Part shown: one piece after another, positions 45,641 through 55,339 of the stretch | Layout of the letters: each line of letters opens with the position of its first letter | How positions within the stretch are numbered: the first letter of the stretch is position 1 | Assembly (NCBI GenBank): GCA_934271735.1 | Contig: CAKQSB010000004.1 | Coordinates: 62,001 to 126,000 of the forward strand | Reading direction: 5' to 3' | Length of the DNA stretch: 64,000 nt | Source of the DNA: an uncultured Clostridia bacterium | GTDB lineage: Bacteria; Bacillota; Clostridia; Christensenellales; Borkfalkiaceae | Notes under the pieces: generated by a model | What the model was told of the DNA's origin: nothing | Databases searched by the model: none | What the model saw: only the letters and a program-made list of their open reading frames with translations | Position numbers and translations under genes: made by a program

Positions 45641-45777
45641 GATGAAAGCTTTGCGGCTTATACAAAGGTCGTTACATAACCCCTAATCCGTCGGCTTCGC
45701 CGCCTCCTTCGCCCCTTTTTAGGTTTTACAATGTTATTTTAACGCTATCTGAAGGCGAAGTCTTTCTTGTTAATGCT
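45641..45777. other. Gene-free stretch with possible interspersed repeat
   Basis: Around 45680-45722 is CCTAATCCGTCGGCTTCGCC continuing to TTTTTAGG. CCTAA and TTAGG end sequences face each other, as in short palindromic intergenic repeats. No gene is seen. Confidence 0.35.
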
Positions 45778-46533
45778 TTACACATTGTCCTCTTTTGTCG
45801 GTTGATAACGTTCTTTATCCTTTGAACGGCTGATTTTTTGATCCAGGGAGAAAAGGGCGGCGAATTTCGGAAAAGTCGGTTGAAAATCAAAGAGATTATC
45901 AAGCAATTTCGAAAAAACGCCTATTATCGTTCCGTTGATAATAGTCATAACGAGAGTTCCCCAGCCGATTCCCTCGAGTTTACCGAAGAACGCGAAAGTC
46001 ATAATCACGCTTGCCGTAAGGCACGAAAGATCGACGATTGTTTTTAAAACCGACAGTTTTATAGAGTATCTGACAGAAACTGCTTTTACGAAAAAGTCAT
46101 ACACCTGCGGATAGAGATAGGTTTTGAAAAACAATGCGATGGAAAAAGAGGTTAAAATTACGCCGCAAATAAACATTACTATTCTGAGCCACAAATCGAA
46201 ACTTCCCGGCGGGGTTATCGACGGGTCGAAACAAGGAATTTTTCGCCACAAATCGAGGACAAAACCATAAACAAGACACGTTACAAAGGAAAAAAGGTAA
46301 ACAAACTTGAATTTTCGCAATACAATACACAAAACAATAAACACACCCGCTTGAATAACATATTCCGCCTGACCGAAAGTGAGTACGCCCGTTTTCAGGC
46401 TCAACAAATACGCCGGCGCGACAATCATCGAAATTCCGAAATCCGCGGCGGTGAGCATTGCAACCGCGAACGCAAGCAGAATTATCGCAATAAAATAGGT
46501 TATCTCGCTTGAAAATTTTAGTTTTTTCTTCAT
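45778..46533 (-). CDS. YczE/YyaS/YitT-like integral membrane protein
   Basis: The 251-residue protein has about six transmembrane helices, with AAFGISMIVAPAYLLSLKTG-like (here ADFGISMIVAPAYLLSL) and FTFGQAEYV-like (LTFGQAEYV) segments typical of this family. GWGTLVMTIINGTIIGVFSKLLD lies near the end. Its function is unknown; transport is suspected. The start at 46533 has GGAG upstream; an apparent extension to 46626 lies in the leader hairpin. A terminator/antiterminator leader precedes it. Confidence 0.8.
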   Translation of the reverse strand: MKKKLKFSSEITYFIAIILLAFAVAMLTAADFGISMIVAPAYLLSLKTGVLTFGQAEYVIQAGVFIVLCIVLRKFKFVYLFSFVTCLVYGFVLDLWRKIPCFDPSITPPGSFDLWLRIVMFICGVILTSFSIALFFKTYLYPQVYDFFVKAVSVRYSIKLSVLKTIVDLSCLTASVIMTFAFFGKLEGIGWGTLVMTIINGTIIGVFSKLLDNLFDFQPTFPKFAALFSLDQKISRSKDKERYQPTKEDNV

Positions 46534-46610
46534 TTTTTTCTCCGTTTTTCTTTTTTCGTTGTTAAATAGATTATACACACCGACAAATTTCCGCAAACAA
46601 ATTTTTACAT

Positions 46611-46678
46611 AAAAAACGCCACACACCCGCTTAAGGGTGTATGGCGAAAAATGAGCGTCATCTCAGAAAAATCCATAC
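46611..46678 (-). promoter_or_regulatory. Terminator/antiterminator leader of the YczE-like gene
   Basis: A terminator stem, CGCCATACACCC (minus strand, 46635-46646) with GGGTGTGTGGCG (46617-46628), is followed by TTTTTT. Its 5' arm can instead pair upstream: GTATGG (46673-46678) with CCATAC (46639-46644), enclosing a TGAG/CTCA hairpin (46662-46665 and 46652-46655). The two folds exclude each other. I cannot assign a known riboswitch class. Confidence 0.6.
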
Positions 46679-46693
46679 CGATTTTGTAATTTC

Positions 46694-46722
46694 AGTATAC
46701 TCCGATGCCTTTAAATTGTCAA
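46694..46722 (-). promoter_or_regulatory. Promoter of the YczE-like gene
   Basis: TTGACA (46717-46722) and TATACT (46694-46699), 17 bases apart on the minus strand. It gives a leader that enters the switch hairpin almost at once. Confidence 0.75.
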
Positions 46723-46835
46723 CGGATTTAATATGTTTTGTTTGCAAAAGTTCCTCATCAGGCAAAATAACGGGGAAGCCGTCTATTTGTTATTTGTTTT
46801 ATTTGTAGCGGTTTTTAAGAAAACAGAAAGTTCAA

Positions 46836-47153
46836 TCAATTGAAATCGAAAACGCGGACGAGATGCGGCTGCGCGCCCGTTTCTTTGTCGAGCGGCATAT
46901 CCATAACGTCTTTCATAAATTCGTTCCACCTTTTCACGACCTCGCTTTCCGACTGAACTTTCGCGGCGAAATTTACGCCCTTTTCACATTCGTAATAGCC
47001 GAAAATATCGTTTCCGTCAAGCCAGATAGAGTAGTTTTTTATGCCTGCGGCAGACAAAACGTCTTTCATTTCCTGCCATATTTCATTATGGCGTTTGATA
47101 TATTCTTCTCTTTTTCCTTCTTTGAGCTTAGCTCTCCATGCGTATTTTTCCAT
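46836..47153 (-). CDS. rhaM: L-rhamnose mutarotase family protein
   Basis: Interconverts anomers of L-rhamnose or a similar sugar. The 105-residue protein shows the family pattern: YIKRHNEIWQEM (with the active His), GIKNYSIWLDGNDIFGYYEC (with the conserved Tyr), and WNEFMKDVMD near the C-terminus. No other rhamnose genes are in the window. It starts 11 bases after addA, so it may ride on the addBA transcript. Confidence 0.88.
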   Translation of the reverse strand: MEKYAWRAKLKEGKREEYIKRHNEIWQEMKDVLSAAGIKNYSIWLDGNDIFGYYECEKGVNFAAKVQSESEVVKRWNEFMKDVMDMPLDKETGAQPHLVRVFDFN

Positions 47154-47164
47154 TGAAAACTCCT

Positions 47165-50100
47165 TTATTCGTTATCTAAAATTTCTATCGTTTCAAGCGT
47201 GAAAAGATTTAAAATCACCGCTTTTTTAACCTTGAGTTTGAGTATTTTTTCGACAGCCTTTTTATATAAAATAAGCTGAGAGCGATATGTCTCCGCAACG
47301 TGTTCGGCGTTTTTCATCGACGCTTTGTAGTCCACGATGATAGCCTCGTCGCCACTGATCGCGAGCAAGTCTATAACGCCCTGAACGAGAATTTCGCCCG
47401 AGGATTTATATCCGACTTCTTCCGCGGAATAGTTCGCCATAAACGGCTGTTCCCTGTAAATTTCGTAGCCTTCTATCTCGCCGAAAAGTTTACAATCCAT
47501 AACCTTCTGCAAAACGTTTTTATCGAGCAATTTTGCCTGTCTTTCCGAAAGATCACCTTGCGAAAGTTGCCGTATAAGTTCGTTATCGGCACTTTTTTCA
47601 TTAAAATCTCTGTTCTCCAGAAACTTATGGTATGCCGTTCCGACCTCGTTTCTTTCCGCGTCCGTGTCGTCCGAAAGAGTAAAAACAACCTTTCCGTTTT
47701 CCGCCGAAGAAACGCTTAAAGAAAGCTTTTCGGCTTTGAAGAGATTCTCTCCGCCGACCATTCCGCCCGCCTCTTCCGTAATTTTCGTAACGCTGTTTTT
47801 AACGGGCAGAACCGTTTCGGACTCGTAAGGATAAACAAAATCAAGCCCCTGCAAAATACGTTTTTTCAAAGATTCTCTTTCTTCTCCGACGAGAATTTTT
47901 TCGCATTTTTCGGCGCGCATATTGTTCACGATTTCGTCCTTGTCGTGGAAAATAACGGGCATGTCCCTTTCGGAAAAGAACTCTATGAATTTTCTCGCGA
48001 GCGAAGAAGTGAATTCATTCCTTTCGCGCGGCAGATCGGCGGACGAAACGAGATGCAGGCGGGACTGCGCCCTCGTCATAGCCACGTACAAAAGCCGCAG
48101 TTCCTCTCTCGCCCCATCGCGGCGTTTTTCGGCTTTAACCACGAAACGCTTTATCGTGTCGGTTTTAATCATTGTTTCTTCGTCGTAGGAAAACGGCGCG
48201 AGACAACGTTTTCTCGAAAGGAGCAGATTTTCGCGCTCGTCCATAGCATTGAACTGCCGCCCCAGCCCCGCAATGATAACGACGGGAAACTCGAGACCTT
48301 TCGAGGCGTGCATACTCATAACCGACACGGAATTGCTTCCGCCCGCCTTTGAAACGGCAAGATTATTTCCGACGTTCTCGAGTTTGTTTAAAAACTCTCG
48401 CACGCTCAGTTTTTTGCCGTCCTTTTCGGCTTCGGAGATAAATCTGTTCACCCTTTCGAGCCTTAATTCGCCGAGACGACCCGTTAAAATTTCAAGGTCG
48501 AGCGAACAGTCTCTTATTATCCCCGCAAGCAGCTCGCCCGCGCCTTTGAACTCGGCGAGCAGACGAATTTTCTTGAAATACTCGTCAAAATGGTTGAGTT
48601 TAAGTTTGATTTCCTCGTTTTTGCCGTTATTTTTATAATACTCCACGCAGTCGAGGAAAGTGGGAGTCTGAACGCGCGAGCCGTTGCTTTTCCCCGCGGA
48701 CGCGGGCGTTTCGGCTCTTATGACGGCGAGTTCTTCCTCGTCGAGACCGCCTATCGAGCTTTTTAAGGTCGCGATGAGCGGCGCGTCGTCGGCGTAAAAA
48801 TCGATGAGTTTTAAAACGTCGGTTAAAAGCTTTATTTCTGGGTATTCGGTTATCGGGTCTTTCGCGACGGAAGTCACGGGAATGTTAAGCCGCGAAAGCG
48901 TTTTTATAACGTCCGTCGCAAAGCCTTTGGAATCTCTCAGCAAAACGACTATATCTTTCGGCTCAACCTCGCGTTCCTCTTTGGTTTTCACGTCGTAAAT
49001 CTTCGTATGCAGTTCTTTTTCGATAAGTTCGCCGACGAGCAGTCCTTCGTAAAAACTGTCGGGATTTTCGGGTGCGGTCGCGTCCTTAACGAGATTATAA
49101 ACGCCCGCCGGCGCTTCTTTTTTGTCCTTTTCGCCCGTGATGACGTGCATAAACGTTTCGCCCGTTTTTTCGGGATAAAGTTTGCCGAAAACCATAGGGT
49201 GGCTCGCGTAATCCGTACCCGAATTTTTCTCCGTCATCGTAACGGAAAACACCTTGTTGACAGCCGCAAGAACCCCTTCCGTGGAACGGAAATTTTCGGA
49301 AAGCCACACGGCTTTGCCCTCGCCCGCGTCGTATCTCGCGAATTTCTCGGCAAAAATATCGGGATTGCAACCGCGGAACGCGTAAATGCACTGCTTGACG
49401 TCGCCGACCATAAACAGATGATCGGGCGCGACGAGATTCAGAATAGCTTCCTGAACGCCGTTTACGTCCTGATATTCGTCGCAAAACGCGTATTTATACT
49501 TACTTTGAACCGATTTCAACGCGTCCGGAGACGAGGAAAGAAGCTTGTACGTCAGATGTTCGAGGTCGGAAAAGTCGGCGTAGGACTCCTCGCTTTTCAA
49601 TTCATCGTATTCCTTTTTATATAGAAGCGTGAGTTTCGATAACGCCGCGACCGTGCGGTTTGTCGATAAAAACGCCGATTTTGCCGTTTCTTCGCCGTCG
49701 GGGAAAAGAGACGAGCAGTCCTCGAACAGTTTCCCGAGTTTCTTTTTTAAATCGTCGAAATATTTTTTTTCGGCGTCAAGTTCTTTGGAAACAGACGGCG
49801 CGCGCCCGAGCTTATCCGAGCTTAACGAAACGATTTCGGGGAGACTTTTCGCGCCGATAATCATATCGAGCTTAGCGAATACCTCGCCGAAATATTTTTC
49901 CGTATTTTTAACTCCGCACGAAACGAGTGTGGTTTTCATTTCGCCGAAAGAGATTTTCAGTCCCGCGGCTCTTTCTTTCAGCCATTCTGTAGCCGCGTTT
50001 TCGAGTTCTTTAAATTCCTCGTCCGTAGGGGATTTTCCGCATTTTTCGATAAACGCTTCGGGGTCTTTTTCGGAAAGAGCGAATTCCGTAAGTTTTTTTA

Positions 50101-50623
50101 TCGCGTTTTTAAGTTCCGTATCGCTTCTGCCGACTCTGAAAATACGTACGAGATACAAAAAATCCTCGTCGCCTTGCTCGTAAAGATCGCGGAACACGTT
50201 TTCCGCGGCGGCGTTTCTGATTTCGTCCGCGGCGGGTTCGTCGGCAACCCTGAAAGTGGGGTCCAAGCCGATTTCGTAAAAATACGCGCGCAGAATATCC
50301 GCGCAGAATTTGTGTATCGTGGAAATGCTCGCCGAAGGAACTTCTTCCAAGGCTTCGCGGATTTTGGAGTTATCCCCGCCCGTTATGAGTCTTTTTCTGA
50401 GCGCGGAGACGAGCTTTTGTTTCATTTCCGCCGCGGCGGCTTCGGTGAACGTTACGGCGAGAATTTCCGAAACCCTCGCTTTTCCGTCCAGAACGAGGCT
50501 TATAAGCCTTTCTATCATAACGAACGTTTTGCCGCTCCCCGCGGAAGCGGAAACAAGCATATTTCCTTCCGTTTCGCTCACGGCGCGCCATTGATTCGGC
50601 GTAAATTTATCTTTATTCTCCAT
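47165..50623 (-). CDS. addA: ATP-dependent helicase/nuclease subunit A
   Basis: Processes double-strand breaks with AddB and starts recombination at Chi. The UvrD-type helicase motifs include FTPNQWRAVSETEGNMLVSASAGSGKT (Q motif and Walker A), FCDEYQDVN (Walker B), VWLSENFRST and VSVMSMHASKGLEFPVVII. The C-terminal nuclease domain has GVIDLLAISGDEAIIVDYKAS, the PD-(D/E)XK residues. At 1152 residues it is close to the usual 1200. It overlaps addB by 11 bases. Confidence 0.96.
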   Translation of the reverse strand: MENKDKFTPNQWRAVSETEGNMLVSASAGSGKTFVMIERLISLVLDGKARVSEILAVTFTEAAAAEMKQKLVSALRKRLITGGDNSKIREALEEVPSASISTIHKFCADILRAYFYEIGLDPTFRVADEPAADEIRNAAAENVFRDLYEQGDEDFLYLVRIFRVGRSDTELKNAIKKLTEFALSEKDPEAFIEKCGKSPTDEEFKELENAATEWLKERAAGLKISFGEMKTTLVSCGVKNTEKYFGEVFAKLDMIIGAKSLPEIVSLSSDKLGRAPSVSKELDAEKKYFDDLKKKLGKLFEDCSSLFPDGEETAKSAFLSTNRTVAALSKLTLLYKKEYDELKSEESYADFSDLEHLTYKLLSSSPDALKSVQSKYKYAFCDEYQDVNGVQEAILNLVAPDHLFMVGDVKQCIYAFRGCNPDIFAEKFARYDAGEGKAVWLSENFRSTEGVLAAVNKVFSVTMTEKNSGTDYASHPMVFGKLYPEKTGETFMHVITGEKDKKEAPAGVYNLVKDATAPENPDSFYEGLLVGELIEKELHTKIYDVKTKEEREVEPKDIVVLLRDSKGFATDVIKTLSRLNIPVTSVAKDPITEYPEIKLLTDVLKLIDFYADDAPLIATLKSSIGGLDEEELAVIRAETPASAGKSNGSRVQTPTFLDCVEYYKNNGKNEEIKLKLNHFDEYFKKIRLLAEFKGAGELLAGIIRDCSLDLEILTGRLGELRLERVNRFISEAEKDGKKLSVREFLNKLENVGNNLAVSKAGGSNSVSVMSMHASKGLEFPVVIIAGLGRQFNAMDERENLLLSRKRCLAPFSYDEETMIKTDTIKRFVVKAEKRRDGAREELRLLYVAMTRAQSRLHLVSSADLPRERNEFTSSLARKFIEFFSERDMPVIFHDKDEIVNNMRAEKCEKILVGEERESLKKRILQGLDFVYPYESETVLPVKNSVTKITEEAGGMVGGENLFKAEKLSLSVSSAENGKVVFTLSDDTDAERNEVGTAYHKFLENRDFNEKSADNELIRQLSQGDLSERQAKLLDKNVLQKVMDCKLFGEIEGYEIYREQPFMANYSAEEVGYKSSGEILVQGVIDLLAISGDEAIIVDYKASMKNAEHVAETYRSQLILYKKAVEKILKLKVKKAVILNLFTLETIEILDNE

Positions 50624-53600
50624 TGTCTTCGTCCCCCGTCGTATCGTTTTTCGTTTCTTTGCCTGTTTGCCGATCGCCTGTTATCTCGTCCGAATAAGCG
50701 GCTTCAACGATCGTTTTCGATTTAACGTCCTTAACTTTTCTTTCTCTGTAACCCGCTTCTTCGTCGTAGCCGCAAATCGAACCGTACTCGCAATATTTGC
50801 ACGTATCCTCGTACGGCGAAGCTATCATAACCCCGTCAGCGATATCGGAAACGGCGTTTTCGGCAAGTTTTTTTGCGTATTTCATATAGCCTTGCAATTC
50901 CACGCCGTCGCATAAACTGCCCGAAAGTTTGCCGTTCCGTCTGTCCGTTTTAACGTTGATAAGTTCGCTTTTGCCTTTTTCGATAACGGTTTTGTCGGTT
51001 GCCGTAAGAACTTCGTCGGTAAAAAGCGTTTTACCCGCCATAACGGTACGGTCGTCGTCGGCTTTTTTAAAAGAATCGTTCACCGCGTAGTAATACGCGC
51101 CCGCGGGTTCTTCGCTTTCTTTTACGAATGCGTTCATATAAAGATAAAGCTGAATATTCTGACCCGTGTAAAACTTTTCTTCCTTGACCTTTTCGGTTAC
51201 GTTGCCCGTTTTATAATCGATTATACGGACGTAATTTTTATACTTGTCGATTCTGTCCGCTTTGCCGTAAAGCTTATAACGTTCGCCTTTTTTCGTGACG
51301 AGGGGCAGGGATTTATATTCCGACCAGTCCGAAAACCAGACCTCTTCCCCAACGGGGCGGAAACCCGATTGCTTAAACTCTTCGTAAATGCCTTTGCACA
51401 GCTTTTTGCCTTCCTTTTCGGTAAGTTTCAAAGCGTACGCAAAGTCTCCTCGATGCGTGAATTTCTGAATTTCGGGGTCGCTTAAAGCCGCGGAAATAAC
51501 CTCTTCGGCTAAAATTTCGGCTTTTTCGTCCGTATCCGCTTCGTCCATACGTTTAACGAAATTTTCGGCGATGTTATGAAGAACATTACCGAAATCGAGC
51601 GAACGCACTTTATCGGTTATCTTGTCCGCCGCACCGAGACAGTATTTGATAAAACATTTATACGGGCAGGAATAGTAACACTCTATTTTGCTCGCAGAAA
51701 CTCTCCCGAGCGCGAAATAGTTTTCGGGCGGCAGCTTTTTCCTCACCGCGATTTGCTTGTCCACTCTTTGAAGTAGCCTTTTCGCGTAAGCAAATTTATC
51801 TCCGTCCGCGTAAGTTTTTAAAGCCGCCAAAAACGAAGAAGCAGCCGATAACGAACTTATAGCCCCGTTTTTGAAGTCCGATGAATCTTTTATGAGCGAG
51901 AAATAAGCGGGGCGGAGACGGAGATATCCGACCGATTCGTAAATATCTTTTTTCTCTCCTTTTTCCTCTTCTTCGGCGATAAAATAAGAACGGACGTTGA
52001 ACGGCTCGAGCGGTTTTCCGTTTTTACCGACGAAAATTCTTTCCATAAAATCGAGTACGTCGCTTTTGACCGTCTGATTGCCCGAGGGGGAAAGCAGGCT
52101 GTACGACATAAAAAGTCCGTCCGAAAAAGAAGCGAACGCAAGCCCGGCAGCTTCCTTTTCGCGCTTGTTCACGACGCTGATTTTGGGTTCGATCGCAACC
52201 GAAAGTTTTTCGAGATCGGCGATATCGCTGTCAAGAAGAAGGGCGGTATCGCTTTTAATGAAAGGCACGTCTCCGTTTAAGCCCGCCGTGAAAAGATAGC
52301 GAAACCTCTTAAATCTGCAATCTTTAAGCTCGGCGACGTAAACGCAATCGGAAAATTGCGGAATAAGCCCCACCTCGCAGGCGTCGAAACCCGCTTCGAG
52401 GAGCTTGCAGAACTCCGAAATCGTAACTTCGTCGTTCCCTAAAACCTCACCCGCTTTTTTAACGGTGTCCGTAACTTTATCTATCGCGGAAGTTAAAAAA
52501 GCGCTTTCTTCGTTGGCGTTTATCGCGAGCAGTTTTTCTTCGGTGAGTTTCGCGTTGTCCGAAACATAAGCGTTTTCGATAAATTCGAGTATTATTTTAA
52601 CGTATTCGTCTGCCCCGTCTTTTCTTTTCAGTTTTACGAGCGACGAAGCTAAAACGTCTCTTTTCGCGCTTATGAAAATATCTTCCGAAACGGGGAAAGT
52701 TTTATCGAGAAAGAGCCTGCCCGTAACCGTGCGCCCGATAAGTTCGCGGATAAACAAATCGGAAATGTCTTTATCCGAAATAAAGAGGGGGTTTGAGATT
52801 ATCCCGCGGATTTCCTTCATATCCGCGCCTTTCGCGCCGGCTTTTAAAAACCCCGTGACAAGCCTTGACAGAGGGTGCGAGGAAAGCTGACGTTTTTCGT
52901 CCGAAAAACAGGGAATTTTATAATCTTCGAAAGTCCTTTTTATCCTTAAAGAATACTTTCCCATATCGCCCGCGGCTAAGCAGAAATCGGAATATCTCAT
53001 ACCTTTCGCCGTCACGAGATAGGTTATTCTTTTCGCAATGAAATCGATTTCTTCGTCGATGTTCTTTGCTTCGAAAATATGTATTTTATCGCTATATAGA
53101 CCGACTTTTGCAAATCGATGATGGTCGAAAAGTCCATTTAAAACAGATTCCTGCTCGGGGCTTAAATTTTCCGTTTTGTCCGTTTTTATCTCCGTATTGT
53201 CAAGCCGTTTTATAAACTCGTAAAACTCGTTGCTGTAAAGATTTTCGTTACTTCCTTTAACCGCGAAAACGTCTACGGACAAAGCCGCTAAGGAAAGGGT
53301 TTTTATTATCTCGCAAATCTGTCTCGTAAGCGAAGAATAGCCGACGATAACGACTTTCGAACCCTTTATTTTTTTGTCGGCTTTTAAAAGCGCGGGCATT
53401 TCGTCGAGCGCGCCGCTCTGGTCGGACAACCCTTTTTCTTTAAGGAATTTTTCGTATTCGCTATAAACGAGCGCGACGTCCGAAATTTTCGCCCGAACGT
53501 TTTCTCTGCAACCGTCCAGAGCCTCGGTTATTTCCCGAGGGGTAACCTTTGCGGATTTAAGCTGCGCGATAAGCTCGCTCGTTTCGAACGCGAAAGAGGG

Positions 53601-53915
53601 CGAAGAGGCGAGCTTGGACAATGCTTTCAGTTTGCCTTTGATGTTGCCGAGTATCTTTTTAACGACGATAGCCGAACTCTCTTTCGTGAGCACGTTTTTT
53701 AAAGTCGTTTTCGAGGAAACATATCTGCCGAAAGATAAAACTTCGGTGTTGAAAGTTCCGCCGAGCCTTTTCGCGACAGCCGTTTCCATAGAAAGCGTGA
53801 GCTTGTCCTCGCAGAAAATAACGACGTTTTCGCTCGGAGAAACGCCGGTTTCCGAAACGAATTCCGCCGCGGAATCTATGCAGGAATAATAAGTTTTTCT
53901 CCCGTGTAAAACCAT
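50613..53915 (-). CDS. addB: ATP-dependent helicase/nuclease subunit B
   Basis: Partner of AddA; the N-terminal helicase-like half is degenerate, as expected for AddB, which recognises Chi. The C-terminal nuclease has VRIIDYKTG. The iron-sulfur cysteines are in YYSCPYKCFIKYC and TCKYCEYGSICG (Cys-x2-Cys-x5-Cys), exactly the AddB spacing. It has 1100 residues. AAAGGGG precedes the start. The two genes are arranged addB-addA as in other Firmicutes. Confidence 0.95.
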   Translation of the reverse strand: MVLHGRKTYYSCIDSAAEFVSETGVSPSENVVIFCEDKLTLSMETAVAKRLGGTFNTEVLSFGRYVSSKTTLKNVLTKESSAIVVKKILGNIKGKLKALSKLASSPSFAFETSELIAQLKSAKVTPREITEALDGCRENVRAKISDVALVYSEYEKFLKEKGLSDQSGALDEMPALLKADKKIKGSKVVIVGYSSLTRQICEIIKTLSLAALSVDVFAVKGSNENLYSNEFYEFIKRLDNTEIKTDKTENLSPEQESVLNGLFDHHRFAKVGLYSDKIHIFEAKNIDEEIDFIAKRITYLVTAKGMRYSDFCLAAGDMGKYSLRIKRTFEDYKIPCFSDEKRQLSSHPLSRLVTGFLKAGAKGADMKEIRGIISNPLFISDKDISDLFIRELIGRTVTGRLFLDKTFPVSEDIFISAKRDVLASSLVKLKRKDGADEYVKIILEFIENAYVSDNAKLTEEKLLAINANEESAFLTSAIDKVTDTVKKAGEVLGNDEVTISEFCKLLEAGFDACEVGLIPQFSDCVYVAELKDCRFKRFRYLFTAGLNGDVPFIKSDTALLLDSDIADLEKLSVAIEPKISVVNKREKEAAGLAFASFSDGLFMSYSLLSPSGNQTVKSDVLDFMERIFVGKNGKPLEPFNVRSYFIAEEEEKGEKKDIYESVGYLRLRPAYFSLIKDSSDFKNGAISSLSAASSFLAALKTYADGDKFAYAKRLLQRVDKQIAVRKKLPPENYFALGRVSASKIECYYSCPYKCFIKYCLGAADKITDKVRSLDFGNVLHNIAENFVKRMDEADTDEKAEILAEEVISAALSDPEIQKFTHRGDFAYALKLTEKEGKKLCKGIYEEFKQSGFRPVGEEVWFSDWSEYKSLPLVTKKGERYKLYGKADRIDKYKNYVRIIDYKTGNVTEKVKEEKFYTGQNIQLYLYMNAFVKESEEPAGAYYYAVNDSFKKADDDRTVMAGKTLFTDEVLTATDKTVIEKGKSELINVKTDRRNGKLSGSLCDGVELQGYMKYAKKLAENAVSDIADGVMIASPYEDTCKYCEYGSICGYDEEAGYRERKVKDVKSKTIVEAAYSDEITGDRQTGKETKNDTTGDEDNGE

Positions 53916-54095
53916 TTGTATGCCCCTTTAAATTTTGAATCGCCCGAAAACACGGACGACCATACTGAAATTATACCACACGTTACGGCAAATTTCCATA
54001 AGTATATTGTGAAAATTTGTTTTTATTACGTTTTTTGTTTTCTTTTTCCCCGCTTTATGTTAAAATAACAGAAAAGACCATATCGGAGATATATA

Positions 54096-55169
54096 ATGAA
54101 AAAGAAAATTCTCGCGGCGATCTCGCTGACGCTTTCCGTTCTCGCTTTCGCGAGCTGTTCGGGAGCGGCTTTAAAAACCGCTTACGTTGGTTCGTACTGG
54201 AACAAAGACACGACGAACGAAACCCCCGCAGGGAAAACGGAAACCCTCGAATATATCGTGGAATCGGACGACGGTTCGAACAAACTCTGGAACAACGCCC
54301 GCAAAAACGACCGTCTTTCCTTTAAAACCGTAAGCGTTACGGACGAAAACGGAAAAACCGTCGCTTCTTCCTATAAAACCGTTTTAACCGCCAACGAAGA
54401 CGGAACTTACGTTTATAAAACGACCCTTACCGTTTACGGACAGTACGAAACGAACGGCGTGACGAGAGACGTTGCCGACATTACCGAAACGGAAACGACT
54501 TTCGGCGATTACAACAAAGGTTTCGCGCCGATAAAATCGGTAAAAACCGTTTTAAACACCGTTCCTTATTCTTCGAGCAGCGCGTACGTTTTCAAAAAAA
54601 CTCACTACCGCTCGACGACGACTTATTCGGGTAACGACGCGACTGTTAAAATCGAAATTCTCGACGGAGACGAAAGCCCCGAACAGTTCAAAGAAAGAGC
54701 GAAAAAGGAAACTTCGATAAGCAAATACAACAAAAAAGCCTATATCGATAACGACCTTATGCTTCTTTTGTTCAGAAACTTCAAGCACGAAGCGAATATG
54801 AGCTATTCGTTCAGAGCGATCGAACCCCTTTCCGGCGAACTTCAGAGCGTAGTCGGTTCGGTTTACACCAAAACCTCGACGGACGGCAAAAACTCCGCTT
54901 CGCTCGAATATCTCGTAACTTCGCCGCTTCTTAAAAACGTTCAGCTCGGAACTTCGCCCCGTCACGATTATTCGTTCAACGTAGTGAGAATGGACTTCTC
55001 GACCTCGGGATCTACCGGTCAGAACTTTATGAGAGCTTATTACGCTCAGAGCTACGAGGGCGCGTCGGAAGCGAACTCCGCAAGACATATTCCCGTTATG
55101 ATCGCTCAGCCGATGATTTTAAACACGGGTTTCCTCGTTTACTCGATCAAAACGGCGACGTTTATGTAA
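54096..55169 (+). CDS. Lipoprotein of unknown function
   Basis: The signal peptide (MKKKILAAISLTLSVLAFASC) ends in a clear lipobox, so the mature protein begins at Cys20-21 and is anchored to the outer face of the membrane; Lgt and LspA are encoded in this window. The 335-residue mature part is mostly beta-strand-like and Thr/Ser/Lys-rich, with GQYETNGVTRDVADITETETTFG and a hydrophobic end. I do not recognise the domain. GGAG lies shortly upstream of the start. It is convergent with gltX. Confidence 0.75.
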   Translation: MKKKILAAISLTLSVLAFASCSGAALKTAYVGSYWNKDTTNETPAGKTETLEYIVESDDGSNKLWNNARKNDRLSFKTVSVTDENGKTVASSYKTVLTANEDGTYVYKTTLTVYGQYETNGVTRDVADITETETTFGDYNKGFAPIKSVKTVLNTVPYSSSSAYVFKKTHYRSTTTYSGNDATVKIEILDGDESPEQFKERAKKETSISKYNKKAYIDNDLMLLLFRNFKHEANMSYSFRAIEPLSGELQSVVGSVYTKTSTDGKNSASLEYLVTSPLLKNVQLGTSPRHDYSFNVVRMDFSTSGSTGQNFMRAYYAQSYEGASEANSARHIPVMIAQPMILNTGFLVYSIKTATFM

Positions 55170-55174
55170 TTTTT

Positions 55175-55213
55175 GCCGGACAAGAATAAAACGAACTTTT
55201 AATCTTGTCCGGC
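55175..55213 (+). repeat. Inverted repeat just after the lipoprotein gene
   Basis: GCCGGACAAGA (55175-55185) and TCTTGTCCGGC (55203-55213) are perfect 11-bp arms with a 17-base loop, between the stop codon and the terminator. It may stabilise the mRNA end. Confidence 0.55.
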
Positions 55214-55220
55214 ATACCGA

Positions 55221-55261
55221 AAACCCCTCGGAACATCTTGTTGTTCCGAGGGGTTTTTATT
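55221..55261. terminator. Bidirectional terminator between the lipoprotein gene and gltX
   Basis: AAACCCCTCGGAAC (55221-55234) and GTTCCGAGGGGTTT (55243-55256) form a perfect 14-bp stem with T-tracts outside. Confidence 0.85.
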
Positions 55262-55262
55262 T

Positions 55263-55287
55263 GTTAATCGACTTATAAGTCGACTTT
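55263..55287. repeat. Inverted pair of the recurring word
   Basis: Two overlapping, oppositely oriented near copies form the palindrome CGACTTATAAGTCG (55269-55282), preceded by TTAAT and followed by ACTTTTTT. The left copy matches the 13-base core at 12 positions. Confidence 0.6.
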
Positions 55288-55339
55288 TTTGTTTTAATTA
55301 AAATTTTCAGCCGCGCTTTTCTTTCGGTTTTCAGGAAAA

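Noticed and set aside
47300..50725. Long open frames on the plus strand opposite addA and addB
   Set aside because: They follow the codon periodicity of the addAB genes, have no recognisable domains, and lack convincing ribosome binding sites; they are antisense shadows.
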